A DNA stretch of 64,000 nucleotides from contig CAVSZZ010000002.1 of the NCBI GenBank assembly GCA_963732595.1, positions 62,001 through 126,000 on the forward strand, written 5' to 3'. Origin of the DNA: JAFGXF01 sp963732595. GTDB lineage: Bacteria; Chloroflexota; Anaerolineae; Anaerolineales; Anaerolineaceae. Position 1 is the stretch's first letter, and the number at the start of each line of letters is the position of its first letter. The translations under genes and the position numbers were made by a program. Positions 23,468 through 32,494 of this stretch are shown here, piece after piece. The notes beneath the pieces were generated by a model that searched no databases, was not told where the DNA came from, and was given only the letters and a program-made list of their open reading frames with translations.

Positions 23468-24607
23468 ATGCCTGTAGCTGAAATCATCACCATCGGTACT
23501 GAACTTCTCCTGGGAGACATACAAGACACCAACACCTCCTTCCTGGCGCGCAGCCTGCGCGACATGGGTGTGGATGTTTACCGTACTACATGCGTGGGAG
23601 ACAATTCCCAACGCATCGAAGCCATCATCCGTGAAGCCCTGGGACGCAGCGATATCGTCCTGACCACCGGCGGATTGGGTCCGACCGTGGATGACCCCAC
23701 CCGCCAGGCAGTGGCAAATGCGCTGGGGGTCGAACTGGAGTTCCACCCGGAGCTCTGGCAGCAGATCGAAAAGATTCTGTGCCGCTACGGTCGCAAAGCC
23801 AGCGAGAACAATCGCCGCCAGGCCTGGATCCCGGCCGGGGCCGAAGTGATTCCCAATCCAGTCGGAACCGCACCCGCATTCATCTCCCCCCAGGATGGGC
23901 GGGTGGTCATCTGCCTGCCGGGTGTCCCCCGTGAAATGGAGCTGCTCTTCCTGCAGGGCGCTCAACCCAGGCTCCGGGAAAGATTTCACCTGACGAGCAT
24001 CATCACCAGCCGCGTCCTGCATACTGCCGGGATCGGTGAATCACAAGTGGATGAGCTGATCGGCGACCTGGAATATCAGAGCAACCCAACGGTCGGGCTG
24101 CTGGCCAGCCCCGGCCGGGTGGACATCCGCATTGCCGCCAAGTCGGATTCCCCAACCGAGATCGAGCGCATGATCCAAACCGTCGAAGTCATCATCCGCG
24201 ACAAACTGGGTGATGCCGTCTATGGCACGGATACAGACACGCTCGAAGATATCGTTGCGGCAAGCCTGGACCAAAAGGGTCTGTCAGGCGTGCTGGTTCT
24301 GCACGGGTTTGGCGAAGGACTGGCGGCCAAGCTGGTCAATTCCGAGAAGCTGCATGTCAGCTATCAACCCAACCCATTAACCGAAGATGAATTCAACGCG
24401 TTATGGAAGGAGATCCCACACCTACCGGCTACCATCACCGGTCTGGCGTCGCTGTCTCCCGGCGACCACCAGCAGATGTTTAATTTGAAAATTCACTCGG
24501 ATTCCGGAGAGAAACATATCAGCCGCAACTATGCCGGCCCGGCTCAAATGGCACCCGCTTATGCCGAATCTCTCAGCCTGGATACCATCCGGCGCCTGAT
24601 AAAATAA
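23468..24607 (+). CDS. cinA: CinA-family protein with MoCF-type N-terminal domain
   Basis: 379 residues from the ATG at 23468, the start that gives MPVAEIITIGTELLLGD, the family's N-terminus. The MoaB/Mog-like domain has TTGGLGPTVDDPTR at about 75-88, NPVGTAPAF and LPGVPREMELL. The region after about residue 250 should be the CinA amidase (NMN deamidase) domain, but here it is short and I see no clear catalytic motif. It may be diverged or lost. The N-terminal part acts as an ADP-ribose/CoA-type pyrophosphatase in characterised members. Confidence 0.88.
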   Translation: MPVAEIITIGTELLLGDIQDTNTSFLARSLRDMGVDVYRTTCVGDNSQRIEAIIREALGRSDIVLTTGGLGPTVDDPTRQAVANALGVELEFHPELWQQIEKILCRYGRKASENNRRQAWIPAGAEVIPNPVGTAPAFISPQDGRVVICLPGVPREMELLFLQGAQPRLRERFHLTSIITSRVLHTAGIGESQVDELIGDLEYQSNPTVGLLASPGRVDIRIAAKSDSPTEIERMIQTVEVIIRDKLGDAVYGTDTDTLEDIVAASLDQKGLSGVLVLHGFGEGLAAKLVNSEKLHVSYQPNPLTEDEFNALWKEIPHLPATITGLASLSPGDHQQMFNLKIHSDSGEKHISRNYAGPAQMAPAYAESLSLDTIRRLIK

Positions 24608-24622
24608 TTAAAAGGACAAAGA

Positions 24623-26596
24623 ATGCAAATAGACACCCTGTTGATCAATGCTCATGTTCTGGCCATGGACGCCACCTTCAAGCAATTCAAATCGGGGGCG
24701 GTTGCCATTCACGAAGGCAGCATCCTGGCTGTCGGTGAGCAGGGCTCGCTGGAGAAGGAATATACCGCGCGAGAAACTGTCGACTGCAAAGGACGGGTGG
24801 TCATGCCCGGCCTGGTTAACGCCCATACGCATGTGCCCATGTCGCTCATGCGCGGCCTGGCGGATGACCTGCGGCTGGATGTCTGGTTGAACGGTTACAT
24901 CTGGCCTGTCGAACGCGAATTCGCCACCCCGGAGTTCGTCCGCCTGGGCACCAGGATCTCCTGTGCAGAAATGATCCGCAGCGGGGTAACCTGCTTTGCA
25001 GACATGTATTTTTACGAATCTGAAGTTGCCCAAGCTACCGCCGATGCCGGGATGCGGGCGGTGTGTTCTCAATCCATCCTGAAGTTCCCCACCCCGGACG
25101 CGCGGGATTACGAAGAGGCTCTCGACAAGACCCGCGAGTTCATCAAAAAATGGAAAGGGCATCCCCTGATCGTGCCCTCCATCGCACCCCATGCAGTCTA
25201 CACCACCACGCCGGATATTCTGAAACGCTGCGCGGAGATGGCGATTGAATTCGACATCCCGCTGCACACGCATATCTCCGAGACTGCCCTGGAAGTCGAG
25301 ACCCTGCGCGATGAGACCGGTATGCCGGTCGTCCCGTATGTCAAAAAACAGGGACTTTTGGAAGCCAAAGTACTGGCTGCCCACTGCGTCCACATCGACG
25401 AAGGCGAAATGCGCACGCTGGCCCGCGCAAACGCCGGCATCGCCCATAACCCATCCTCCAACCTTAAGCTGGCTTCCGGCATCGCCCCAACCTGGAAGAT
25501 GCTCGAACAGGGAGTCAAGGTTGGCATCGGCACCGATGGACCTGCCTCCAACAACGACCTGGATATGTTCGAAGAGATCCGCCTGGCCGCTTTCCTGGCC
25601 AAGGGAGCCAGTGGAGACCCGACTGCCCTGCCCGCCCGCCAGGTGCTGGAAATGGCCACCCGCCTGGGTGCCGAAGCCATGCACATCGGCGAGATCACCG
25701 GCTCATTGGAAGTCGGCAAAGCCGCCGACCTGATCCTGGTCGACCTGACCCCGCTTCATAACTCCCCCAATTTCGAGCGCGACCCCAACGGGGCTTACGC
25801 CCAGCTGGTTTACGCCACGCATGCCAGCGATGTCAGCGATGTGATGGTCAACGGCAAATGGCTGATGCGGGATCGCAACCTGACCACGCTGAAGGAAAAC
25901 GAACTGCTGGCCGAGGCTCAGGAATATGCGAAAAAGATCGACGCTTTCCTGTTGGTGCGCGAGCGTTCATTGCTCTCCAAGCTGGTGGCAGTGAGCAGCA
26001 CGACCGAGGAGGAGAGCTTTGAGGTGCAAGCCAAGGTGCCGGTTGGGGATTTCGAGCCCATCCTGGCAGCTCTGAAGAAATCCAAGGTGAAGATCCTGCG
26101 CGAACGGCATTATCACCAGTTCGACACTTATTTTGACTTCGAGGACAGCTCCGAAGGGCGCATCCGCTATCGCGAGGATCACTTTGTCGAACCGGATGGC
26201 AGCATTTCGAATGTGCGCAGCCGGCTGACACTGATCGGCCTTAACAGTGAAAGGAAATTCCCGCATGAGGTCATCCTGTCGCGCAGTCGTTACCTGGCAC
26301 CAGCCACCCAGAGTTTGAGGTTCTACCGCGAATACTTTAAACCGGTCGGTCTGTCTGAGATCGAGAAGGATCGCTACCGTTACCTGATCGAATATAAGGA
26401 CACAGAATTCTTTGTAAACCTCGATGAAGTCACCCATCCGAAACTTGGTAAATTCCTGGAAATCAAGAGCAAGACCTGGAGCCTGTCGGATGCAGATGAG
26501 AAAGCAGATCTGACAGCAGAGTTGATCAACGTGCTGGGAGCAGAGGTCGACAAAGCCATGACCGAGGATTACATCGAGGTGGTCAAGAAAGCCTGA
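24623..26596 (+). CDS. amidohydrolase fused to a CYTH domain
   Basis: 657 residues. Residues 1-440 are a TrzN/SsnA/MTA-SAH-deaminase-like amidohydrolase: NAHTHVPMS (HxH metal site), LHTHISET, AHCVHIDEGE and GTDGPASNNDLD. Residues about 465-650 look like a CYTH (triphosphate-tunnel) domain: FEVQAKVP, then ERHYHQFDTYFD, RIRYRED, EKDRYRYLIEY and GKFLEIKSKTW. CYTH enzymes handle triphosphates such as ThTP or PPPi, or make cAMP. Fusion with a nucleoside-type deaminase is unusual. No frame break lies between the two halves. Glycogen synthase begins at the stop codon (1-base overlap). Confidence 0.9.
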   Translation: MQIDTLLINAHVLAMDATFKQFKSGAVAIHEGSILAVGEQGSLEKEYTARETVDCKGRVVMPGLVNAHTHVPMSLMRGLADDLRLDVWLNGYIWPVEREFATPEFVRLGTRISCAEMIRSGVTCFADMYFYESEVAQATADAGMRAVCSQSILKFPTPDARDYEEALDKTREFIKKWKGHPLIVPSIAPHAVYTTTPDILKRCAEMAIEFDIPLHTHISETALEVETLRDETGMPVVPYVKKQGLLEAKVLAAHCVHIDEGEMRTLARANAGIAHNPSSNLKLASGIAPTWKMLEQGVKVGIGTDGPASNNDLDMFEEIRLAAFLAKGASGDPTALPARQVLEMATRLGAEAMHIGEITGSLEVGKAADLILVDLTPLHNSPNFERDPNGAYAQLVYATHASDVSDVMVNGKWLMRDRNLTTLKENELLAEAQEYAKKIDAFLLVRERSLLSKLVAVSSTTEEESFEVQAKVPVGDFEPILAALKKSKVKILRERHYHQFDTYFDFEDSSEGRIRYREDHFVEPDGSISNVRSRLTLIGLNSERKFPHEVILSRSRYLAPATQSLRFYREYFKPVGLSEIEKDRYRYLIEYKDTEFFVNLDEVTHPKLGKFLEIKSKTWSLSDADEKADLTAELINVLGAEVDKAMTEDYIEVVKKA

Positions 26597-28036
26597 TGTC
26601 TGACCCGCTGCGCGTCCTGTTCCTGGTGGCTGAGGCTGCTCCTTTCATCAAAGTGGGCGGTCTGGGTGATGTCGGTGGTTCACTGCCCCCGGCGCTGCAT
26701 CAAGCCAGTGATGGGGACCTGGATATCCGCCTGGTCATCCCCCACCATGCCGGAATCGCGCTGGGTGAGAAAAAACTGCATAAACACGCCGATGTGCCGG
26801 TAAAAACCGTGAAGGGAAAGTTTCCGGCGACCGTGCACAGCCTGCAATTCGAAGACGTGACCGTTTACCTGATCGGAGGGGAACCCATCACAGCCAGTCC
26901 GGCCGTTTACATGTCGGATCCCCGCCTGGATGGCCGGAAATTCACCTTCTTCTCCCTGGCAGCGCTCGAACTGGCCCGCCACCTCAACTGGGCTCCGGAT
27001 ATTTTGCATGCCAATGACTGGCACACAGCTCCTGCGATCACCGCCCTGCGCACCCGTTATAAAAAGGATCCATTCTTTACAGAAGACACGCTCGGTATTA
27101 ACGCTGCACAACCTGCCTTACATGGGCGACGGTTCCTGTTACGCCGAGTTCGACCTGGATGGGGATCCAGCGTTAAAGCTGCCTGAATGGGCACGGGAGA
27201 AACCCCTGCCCCTCGGGCTGCTGCACGCAGACCACATCGTAGCGGTTTCGCCAAGTTATGCCCACGGCATCCTGACAGAACCGTTCGGATGTGGTCTGGG
27301 AGACTTCCTGACCGGTCGCAGACGCGATCTGCATGGCATTCTGAATGGGCTGGACTATGACCTGTGGAACCCTGAAACCGATAAATTCATCGATCAAAAT
27401 TATTCAGAGAAATCCCTGCCACAACGGCAGCTGAACAAGACCGCGCTTTTGGAATCCCTGGGCCTGCCCTTGCAGGTGGATGCGGCTCTGCTGGGGATGG
27501 TCAGCCGGCTGGACCCTCAGAAGGGTATCGACCTGGCCTTCGATTCCCTGCGCAGCCTGGAAGATCCAAGCTGGTATTTCGTGCTGGTCGGAACGGGCAA
27601 CCCGGAGCTGGAAAATGCTGCCCGCAAGCTGCAGGCGGATTTCCCGGACCAGGTGTGGGTCGTTTTACGCTATGACGATGCGATGGCCCGCCAGGTGTAT
27701 GCCGGCGCTGACCTGCTGCTGATGCCCTCCCGCTACGAGCCCTGCGGGCTGGCCCAGATGATCGCTATGCGGTACGGCTGCCTGCCGGTGGCCACACCCG
27801 TTGGCGGCTTGCAGGATACGATCGTCGACCCGCCGAATGGGCGTGGTCAAACCGGTTTCTTATCAGAAGCGGTCAGCCAGCACGCTTATCACATCGCCAT
27901 TAAGCGGGCACTCAAGCAATACCGGGACGCCGCCAGGTGGCGGTCGATCCAAAAACGCGCGATGAAACAGAATTTTAGTTGGGAAAAATCAGCTGAAAAG
28001 TATTTGAAACTCTATCACTCACTGACAGGCAAATAA
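26596..28036 (+). CDS. glgA: glycogen (starch) synthase, frameshifted
   Basis: About 479 residues after repair; a GT5 enzyme that adds glucose from ADP-glucose (or UDP-glucose) to glycogen. The N-terminal signature KVGGLGDVGGSLPPAL fits, followed by ILHANDWHTA. One extra base near 27083 (aca[g]aag) moves to the next frame, which gives VLTLHNLPYMG, then DHIVAVSPSYAHGI, SRLDPQKGIDLA and MPSRYEPCGLAQMIAMRYG. All domains are otherwise present. It starts at the amidohydrolase stop and is followed 3 bases later by malQ. Confidence 0.93.
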
Positions 28037-28039
28037 CTC

Positions 28040-29539
28040 ATGACCTCATTGACCCGCTCCTCCGGCATCATTCTACATCCCACCAGCCTGCCTGGACCGG
28101 ATGGCATCGGCGACCTCGGTCCTGAAGCTTACCGCTGGGTGGATTTCCTGCATCAGAGCGGCTGCTCCATCTGGCAGGTGCTTCCGCTCGGGCCGACCGG
28201 TTACGGTGATTCACCTTACCAATGTTTCTCTGCTTTTGCCGGGAATCCATTCCTGATCAGCCCGACCCTGCTGTTGGATGCCGGCCTGTTAACCCCGGAA
28301 GATCTGGTCGAGCGTCCGGACTTTCCAACCGATCAGGTCGATTACGGCCCGGTAATCGGGTGGAAGCTTAAGCTGCTGGATAAAGCTTTCGAGCGCTTCA
28401 ATCGCCACCCCCGCAAGAAAATGGCAGAGGCCTTTGACCTGTTCGAGCGCAGCCAGAAGAGCTGGCTGAAGGATTTCACCACCTTCATGGCCATCAAGGA
28501 AGCCCTTGGCGGTATCAACTGGGGCGGCTGGCCGGAACCCCTGCGCATGCGGGATCAAAAAGCACTGCGGGATTTCTCGCGAACGCATGCTGATGACCTG
28601 CGTCGGCACGCCTTCCGCCAGTTCCTATTTAATGAACAATGGGCCAACCTCAAGCAATATGCCAACCGCAAAGGCATCCGCATCATGGGCGACATGCCAT
28701 TGTACGTGGCATATGACAGTTCAGACTGCTGGTCACACCCCGACCTCTTCAGCGTGGACGAGCACGGCCAACTGACATTCGTGGCAGGCGTGCCACCGGA
28801 TTATTTCTCCCCGACCGGTCAGCTGTGGGGCAACCCGCTCTACCGCTGGCAGGTGCACGATGAAAGTGGATACACCTGGTGGATCGCCCGTACGCGTTCA
28901 GCCCTGAGCCTATTCGACTACGTGCGGATCGATCATTTCAGGGGATTCGCCGCCTACTGGGAAGTCAAGGCAGGCGTACCCACCGCGCAGAAAGGCCGCT
29001 GGGTCAAAGGTCCAGGGTCAAAATTCTTCCAGACACTTTCCAGAGCCATCCACCCGTTGCCGATCATTGCCGAGGACCTTGGTGTAATCACCGCGGATGT
29101 GGTTGCCTTGCGGGATGAGTTCGACCTGCCAGGCATGAAGATCCTGCAGTTCGCTTTTGACAAGCCTGAAAATCCCTTCCTGCCCCATCATTACCCGCAC
29201 AACTGCGTCGCTTATACCGGCACGCACGACAATGACACCTCGCTGGGATGGTATCATGCCGCGCCACCGGCCGAGCAGGACCTCTGCCGGCGCTATCTTG
29301 GCCGCCCGGGCGATAACATCGCCTGGGATCTCATCCGGGTAATCTGGAGTTCTGTGGCCGTCTTTGCCATCGCACCCCTGCAAGACCTGTTAAGCCTGGA
29401 TACCGCTGCCCGTATGAATTATCCCAGCCGGGCATCCGGTAATTGGGGCTGGCGCTTCGATCCATCCGCCATCAACCTGGTATTGACCGAACGCATGAAG
29501 GAAATGAATACGCTTTACAGCCGGATGAAAGACCGTTAA
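28040..29539 (+). CDS. malQ: 4-alpha-glucanotransferase (amylomaltase, GH77)
   Basis: 499 residues. It opens with SGIILHPTSLPGPDGIGDLG and the PLGPTGYGDSPYQ loop. The catalytic residues are visible: nucleophile D in RIDHFRGFAAYW, acid/base E in IIAEDLGVIT, and D in AYTGTHDNDT. It moves maltodextrin units between glucans. The gene follows glgA in an apparent glycogen operon and its last 4 bases overlap the convergent transporter gene. Confidence 0.96.
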   Translation: MTSLTRSSGIILHPTSLPGPDGIGDLGPEAYRWVDFLHQSGCSIWQVLPLGPTGYGDSPYQCFSAFAGNPFLISPTLLLDAGLLTPEDLVERPDFPTDQVDYGPVIGWKLKLLDKAFERFNRHPRKKMAEAFDLFERSQKSWLKDFTTFMAIKEALGGINWGGWPEPLRMRDQKALRDFSRTHADDLRRHAFRQFLFNEQWANLKQYANRKGIRIMGDMPLYVAYDSSDCWSHPDLFSVDEHGQLTFVAGVPPDYFSPTGQLWGNPLYRWQVHDESGYTWWIARTRSALSLFDYVRIDHFRGFAAYWEVKAGVPTAQKGRWVKGPGSKFFQTLSRAIHPLPIIAEDLGVITADVVALRDEFDLPGMKILQFAFDKPENPFLPHHYPHNCVAYTGTHDNDTSLGWYHAAPPAEQDLCRRYLGRPGDNIAWDLIRVIWSSVAVFAIAPLQDLLSLDTAARMNYPSRASGNWGWRFDPSAINLVLTERMKEMNTLYSRMKDR

Positions 29540-30498
29540 ACCCCGGCTTCGGACTCCGGGATATCCTGGTTGCCAAAAACCCAGGATGCGATCCCGATGC
29601 CTGCCAGGATCAACACACCCCCTGCGATCATGATGGTCGTAGGGGTTTCGTTTAACAAGAACACGGCCATGATCGATGAACCGATCGGCTCGCTGAGCAT
29701 GACCACTGCCACAAAAGCCGCCGGCAGGAATTTCAAACCCCAGTTGATCGAGGAGTGCCCGATCAACTGAGGGATGACTGCCAGCAACAGGAACCACAGG
29801 TAGGTCTGTGGTTGGTAACCGGCCAGCGGAAGCCTGGCGATCAAGACGGTGATGAGCAGCAGCAAACCGGCGACCCCATACACCGTAAAAGTATAAACCG
29901 GCAGCGAGGTGGAGGGTCGCAATTTGCGACCGATGATGATGTACCCGGCGCCAAACAAGGCACCCAGCAGGGCCAGCAGGTCCCCTAAAAGTGGTGCCGT
30001 TCCGGAGCTCCCGCTGGCAGCATCCGTCAGGCCGATCAACAACCCGCCGGCAAGAGCCACCAGCATGCCGATGCCCACCTGGCGGTTCATTTTTTCCTTG
30101 AGAAATAATAAAGAGAACAAAGCCACCCACAGGGGATTGGTTGCCACCAGGACAACCGCACTGGCCACGCTGGTGTACTGCAGGGAGGAGATCCAGGTGG
30201 CAAAGTGAGCTGCCAGGAACAAGCCTGAGAGCACCAACAGGCGCAGATTGCCAGGACCGATCGATCTCAACTCGCGCCGGTAGCGCAGGAGGGTTAGCGG
30301 CGCCAGGATTAACGTAGCCAGGCACATGCGCCAGGTGGCAATAACCAGCGATGGCGCGTCATCTTGGGCAAAACGGATCAGGATGGCGGCGGTTGAAGTC
30401 GCCAGGGTCCCGAGAATCACCACCACCTCCGGGAAGAAGACCCGTTTGCGCGCTAATTTCGGAGTAGAAGGTCGTTTAATGGCTGGATCGCTTGACAA
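29536..30498 (-). CDS. EamA/DMT-family transporter
   Basis: 320 residues with ten hydrophobic helices in two five-helix EamA repeats (about 25-155 and 175-305). The typical repeat ends occur (ATNPLWVALFSLLFLKEK and VMLSEPIGSSIMAVFLLNE). Substrates of the family are varied metabolites. It is a single gene on the minus strand, convergent with malQ and divergent from sod; its first bases lie upstream of the sod ribosome site. Confidence 0.9.
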   Translation of the reverse strand: MSSDPAIKRPSTPKLARKRVFFPEVVVILGTLATSTAAILIRFAQDDAPSLVIATWRMCLATLILAPLTLLRYRRELRSIGPGNLRLLVLSGLFLAAHFATWISSLQYTSVASAVVLVATNPLWVALFSLLFLKEKMNRQVGIGMLVALAGGLLIGLTDAASGSSGTAPLLGDLLALLGALFGAGYIIIGRKLRPSTSLPVYTFTVYGVAGLLLLITVLIARLPLAGYQPQTYLWFLLLAVIPQLIGHSSINWGLKFLPAAFVAVVMLSEPIGSSIMAVFLLNETPTTIMIAGGVLILAGIGIASWVFGNQDIPESEAGV

Positions 30499-30563
30499 AG
30501 AGTTATACGCTCGCTACAATAAAATCCACATCACAGGCACGCAAATCCAGAAAGGAGTTCGCG

Positions 30564-31175
30564 ATGGCTTTTGATCTGCCCCCCCTTCCCTATAAATTGA
30601 GTGACCTCGAACCTTTCATTGATGCCCAAACCGTTGAAATTCATTATACCAAGCATCACGCGACATACCTGAAGAACCTGAATACCGCACTTGAAAAATA
30701 CTCCGAGCTGGGCAATTGGTCCATTGAATCCCTGCTCAAGGGGTTGGACAACGTCCCGGAGGACATCCGCACCGCCATACGCAACAACGGGGGTGGCTTT
30801 TTCAATCACAATCTGTACTGGCAGAACATGGGTCCGAAATGCGGCGGCGAGCCAACCGAACCGGTCAGCAAAGCCATCACGGATGCATTTTCGGACTTCA
30901 CCACGTTCAAGGCTGAATTTGAAAAAGCCGGTCTCGGCCGACTGGGAAGTGGATACGCCTGGCTCAGCCTTAAACCCGATCATGGCCTGATCATCCACAC
31001 GACCCTCAACCAGGACAGCCCGCTGGCCGATGGCCTGATCCCGCTGCTGGTGGTGGATGTGTGGGAGCATGCCTACTACCTCAAATATCAGAACCGGCGG
31101 GCGGAATATCTGAGCAGCTGGTGGAATTTAGTCAACTGGAAGGAAGTTGAGCGTCGTTATGAAGCGCACGTATAA
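30564..31175 (+). CDS. Fe/Mn superoxide dismutase
   Basis: 203 residues from the ATG at 30564, which has AAAGGAG upstream; the longer frame has no support. The metal ligands fit the family: H in EIHYTKHHATYLKNLN, H in NNGGGFFNHNLYW, and D and H in DVWEHAYYLKYQNRR. It removes superoxide in the cytosol. Iron versus manganese use cannot be told safely. A small iron-sulfur protein gene follows. Confidence 0.95.
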   Translation: MAFDLPPLPYKLSDLEPFIDAQTVEIHYTKHHATYLKNLNTALEKYSELGNWSIESLLKGLDNVPEDIRTAIRNNGGGFFNHNLYWQNMGPKCGGEPTEPVSKAITDAFSDFTTFKAEFEKAGLGRLGSGYAWLSLKPDHGLIIHTTLNQDSPLADGLIPLLVVDVWEHAYYLKYQNRRAEYLSSWWNLVNWKEVERRYEAHV

Positions 31176-31177
31176 GT

Positions 31178-31183
31178 TATAAT
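31178..31183 (+). promoter_or_regulatory. -10 element upstream of the ferredoxin gene
   Basis: A perfect TATAAT lies 2 bases after the sod stop codon and 32 bases before the ferredoxin ATG. No clear -35 box is seen. It may give the ferredoxin its own transcript. Confidence 0.45.
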
Positions 31184-31215
31184 ATGCAAAATTCAGATCC
31201 GATGGAGGAAACACT

Positions 31216-31623
31216 ATGCCCCATGTGATAACCAGTTTGTGTTTGCGCGACGGTGGTTGCCAGACGGTCTGCCCGGTGGAATGCATCGTGGCAGGAAAAC
31301 CCGAAGGTGAATGGCCCCTGTACTACATTGACCCCGACACCTGCATTGATTGCGGTGCCTGCGTTCCTGAATGCCCCTGGTCTGCCATTTTCCCGGAAGA
31401 TGAAGTCCCCTCAGCCTACAAGGCCAAGGGCGGCGAGAAACTCTCAATGCCGAAGGGCACTGCCGGCTTCAGTGAGGTCTATGACGGCAAGAACCACAAC
31501 GGTGATGCTGTACACCTCGAAGGCACCAAGACCCTGGCTGCCGGCGAGAGTGCCGACCTGACACCCGAAATTGCCGGCAATGCGAAGTTCTTCAAGGAAG
31601 GTCCCGGCTACAAAGCCGCCTGA
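31216..31623 (+). CDS. 7Fe/8Fe-type ferredoxin with a C-terminal extension
   Basis: 135 residues. Cluster cysteines lie in CLRDGGCQTVCPVECI (about residues 9-24) and CIDCGACVPECPWSAIF (about 45-61), the second being a standard CxxCxxCxxxCP 4Fe-4S motif. The 70-residue remainder has no cysteine and is unlike the cluster domain; its role is unknown. Ribosome site GGAGGAAAC precedes the ATG. The protein is a soluble electron carrier; its partner is not shown by the neighbours. Confidence 0.9.
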   Translation: MPHVITSLCLRDGGCQTVCPVECIVAGKPEGEWPLYYIDPDTCIDCGACVPECPWSAIFPEDEVPSAYKAKGGEKLSMPKGTAGFSEVYDGKNHNGDAVHLEGTKTLAAGESADLTPEIAGNAKFFKEGPGYKAA

Positions 31624-31642
31624 CCGTACCAGATAGAATAAC

Positions 31643-31669
31643 AAAACGAGGAGCTTCGCTCCTCGTTTT
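31643..31669. terminator. bidirectional terminator between ferredoxin and ROK kinase genes
   Basis: A perfect 12-bp stem, aaaacgaggagc / gctcctcgtttt with loop ttc. A-runs and T-runs flank both sides, so it can serve both convergent genes. Confidence 0.85.
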
Positions 31670-31691
31670 TGATTAACACGGCCCTGTATCA

Positions 31692-32456
31692 CTATAAGGC
31701 TTTACGAACTTCATCCGACCAGGCCAGGGCAGCCCCAACAATGCCGGCCTGGTTGCGCAGCTCGGCCGGTACGACTTTTGCCTTCAGGTGCAGGTATTGA
31801 AAGAATTTATCGTGGTCCTTGGAAACCCCTCCACCTACGATGATCAGGTCCGGTGAAAGAAGAGATTCAAGATGCTGGATGGCGCGGTTCACCCGCCCAC
31901 CCCATTCCTCCCAGGATAAATTCTTGCGGTCCCGCACGCAGGCAGCAGCCCGTTTTTCAAGCTCCTTGCCGTTCAACTCCGCATGTCCGAATTCGGTGTT
32001 GGGCAACAGCCGTCCATCGATGAAAACAGCCGAACCGATTCCCGTGCCGAATGTCAACATCAGGACAACCCCTTTGCGATGGTCGCGCCCGGCACCGAAG
32101 GTCATCTCTGCCAGGCCGGCGGCATCCGCGTCATTGATCATACGAACGTTGCAGTGCGTTGCTTTTCGTAAAAGAGCCTCGGCATCCAACTCGACCCAGT
32201 CCTCATGAATGTTGGCAGCTGTATAGACCACCCCGTGCTGGACAACACCCGGGAAGCCACAGCCAACCTTGCCTTCCCACTTGAAATGTTCACAGATCTT
32301 GACGATTTCTTCAGCCACGGCATCGGGGGTAGCCGGTATGGGGGTATCCAACCGGAATCGCTCGGCGGTCATCTCACCGGTGTTCAGATCGACCGGCGCA
32401 GACTTGATGCCGGAACCGCCGATGTCAATACCCAATACTTCCGATTCGTGTGTCAT
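31692..32456 (-). CDS. ppgK: ROK-family glucokinase, polyphosphate-glucokinase type
   Basis: 254 residues. It opens with EVLGIDIGGSGIKSAPVDL, a phosphate-binding motif of the ROK/ASKHA fold that matches polyphosphate glucokinases (GIDIGGSGIK). Further support is the VGCGFPGVV and GTGIGSAVFIDGRLLPNTE segments. It lacks the zinc-binding cysteines of most ROK kinases, as PPGKs do. It phosphorylates glucose from polyphosphate and/or ATP. It suits the glycogen and glucosidase genes nearby. Single minus-strand gene. Confidence 0.88.
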   Translation of the reverse strand: MTHESEVLGIDIGGSGIKSAPVDLNTGEMTAERFRLDTPIPATPDAVAEEIVKICEHFKWEGKVGCGFPGVVQHGVVYTAANIHEDWVELDAEALLRKATHCNVRMINDADAAGLAEMTFGAGRDHRKGVVLMLTFGTGIGSAVFIDGRLLPNTEFGHAELNGKELEKRAAACVRDRKNLSWEEWGGRVNRAIQHLESLLSPDLIIVGGGVSKDHDKFFQYLHLKAKVVPAELRNQAGIVGAALAWSDEVRKAL

Positions 32457-32494
32457 GATGAATAATCCTTGATACGAATTATATCCGGTCCAGG

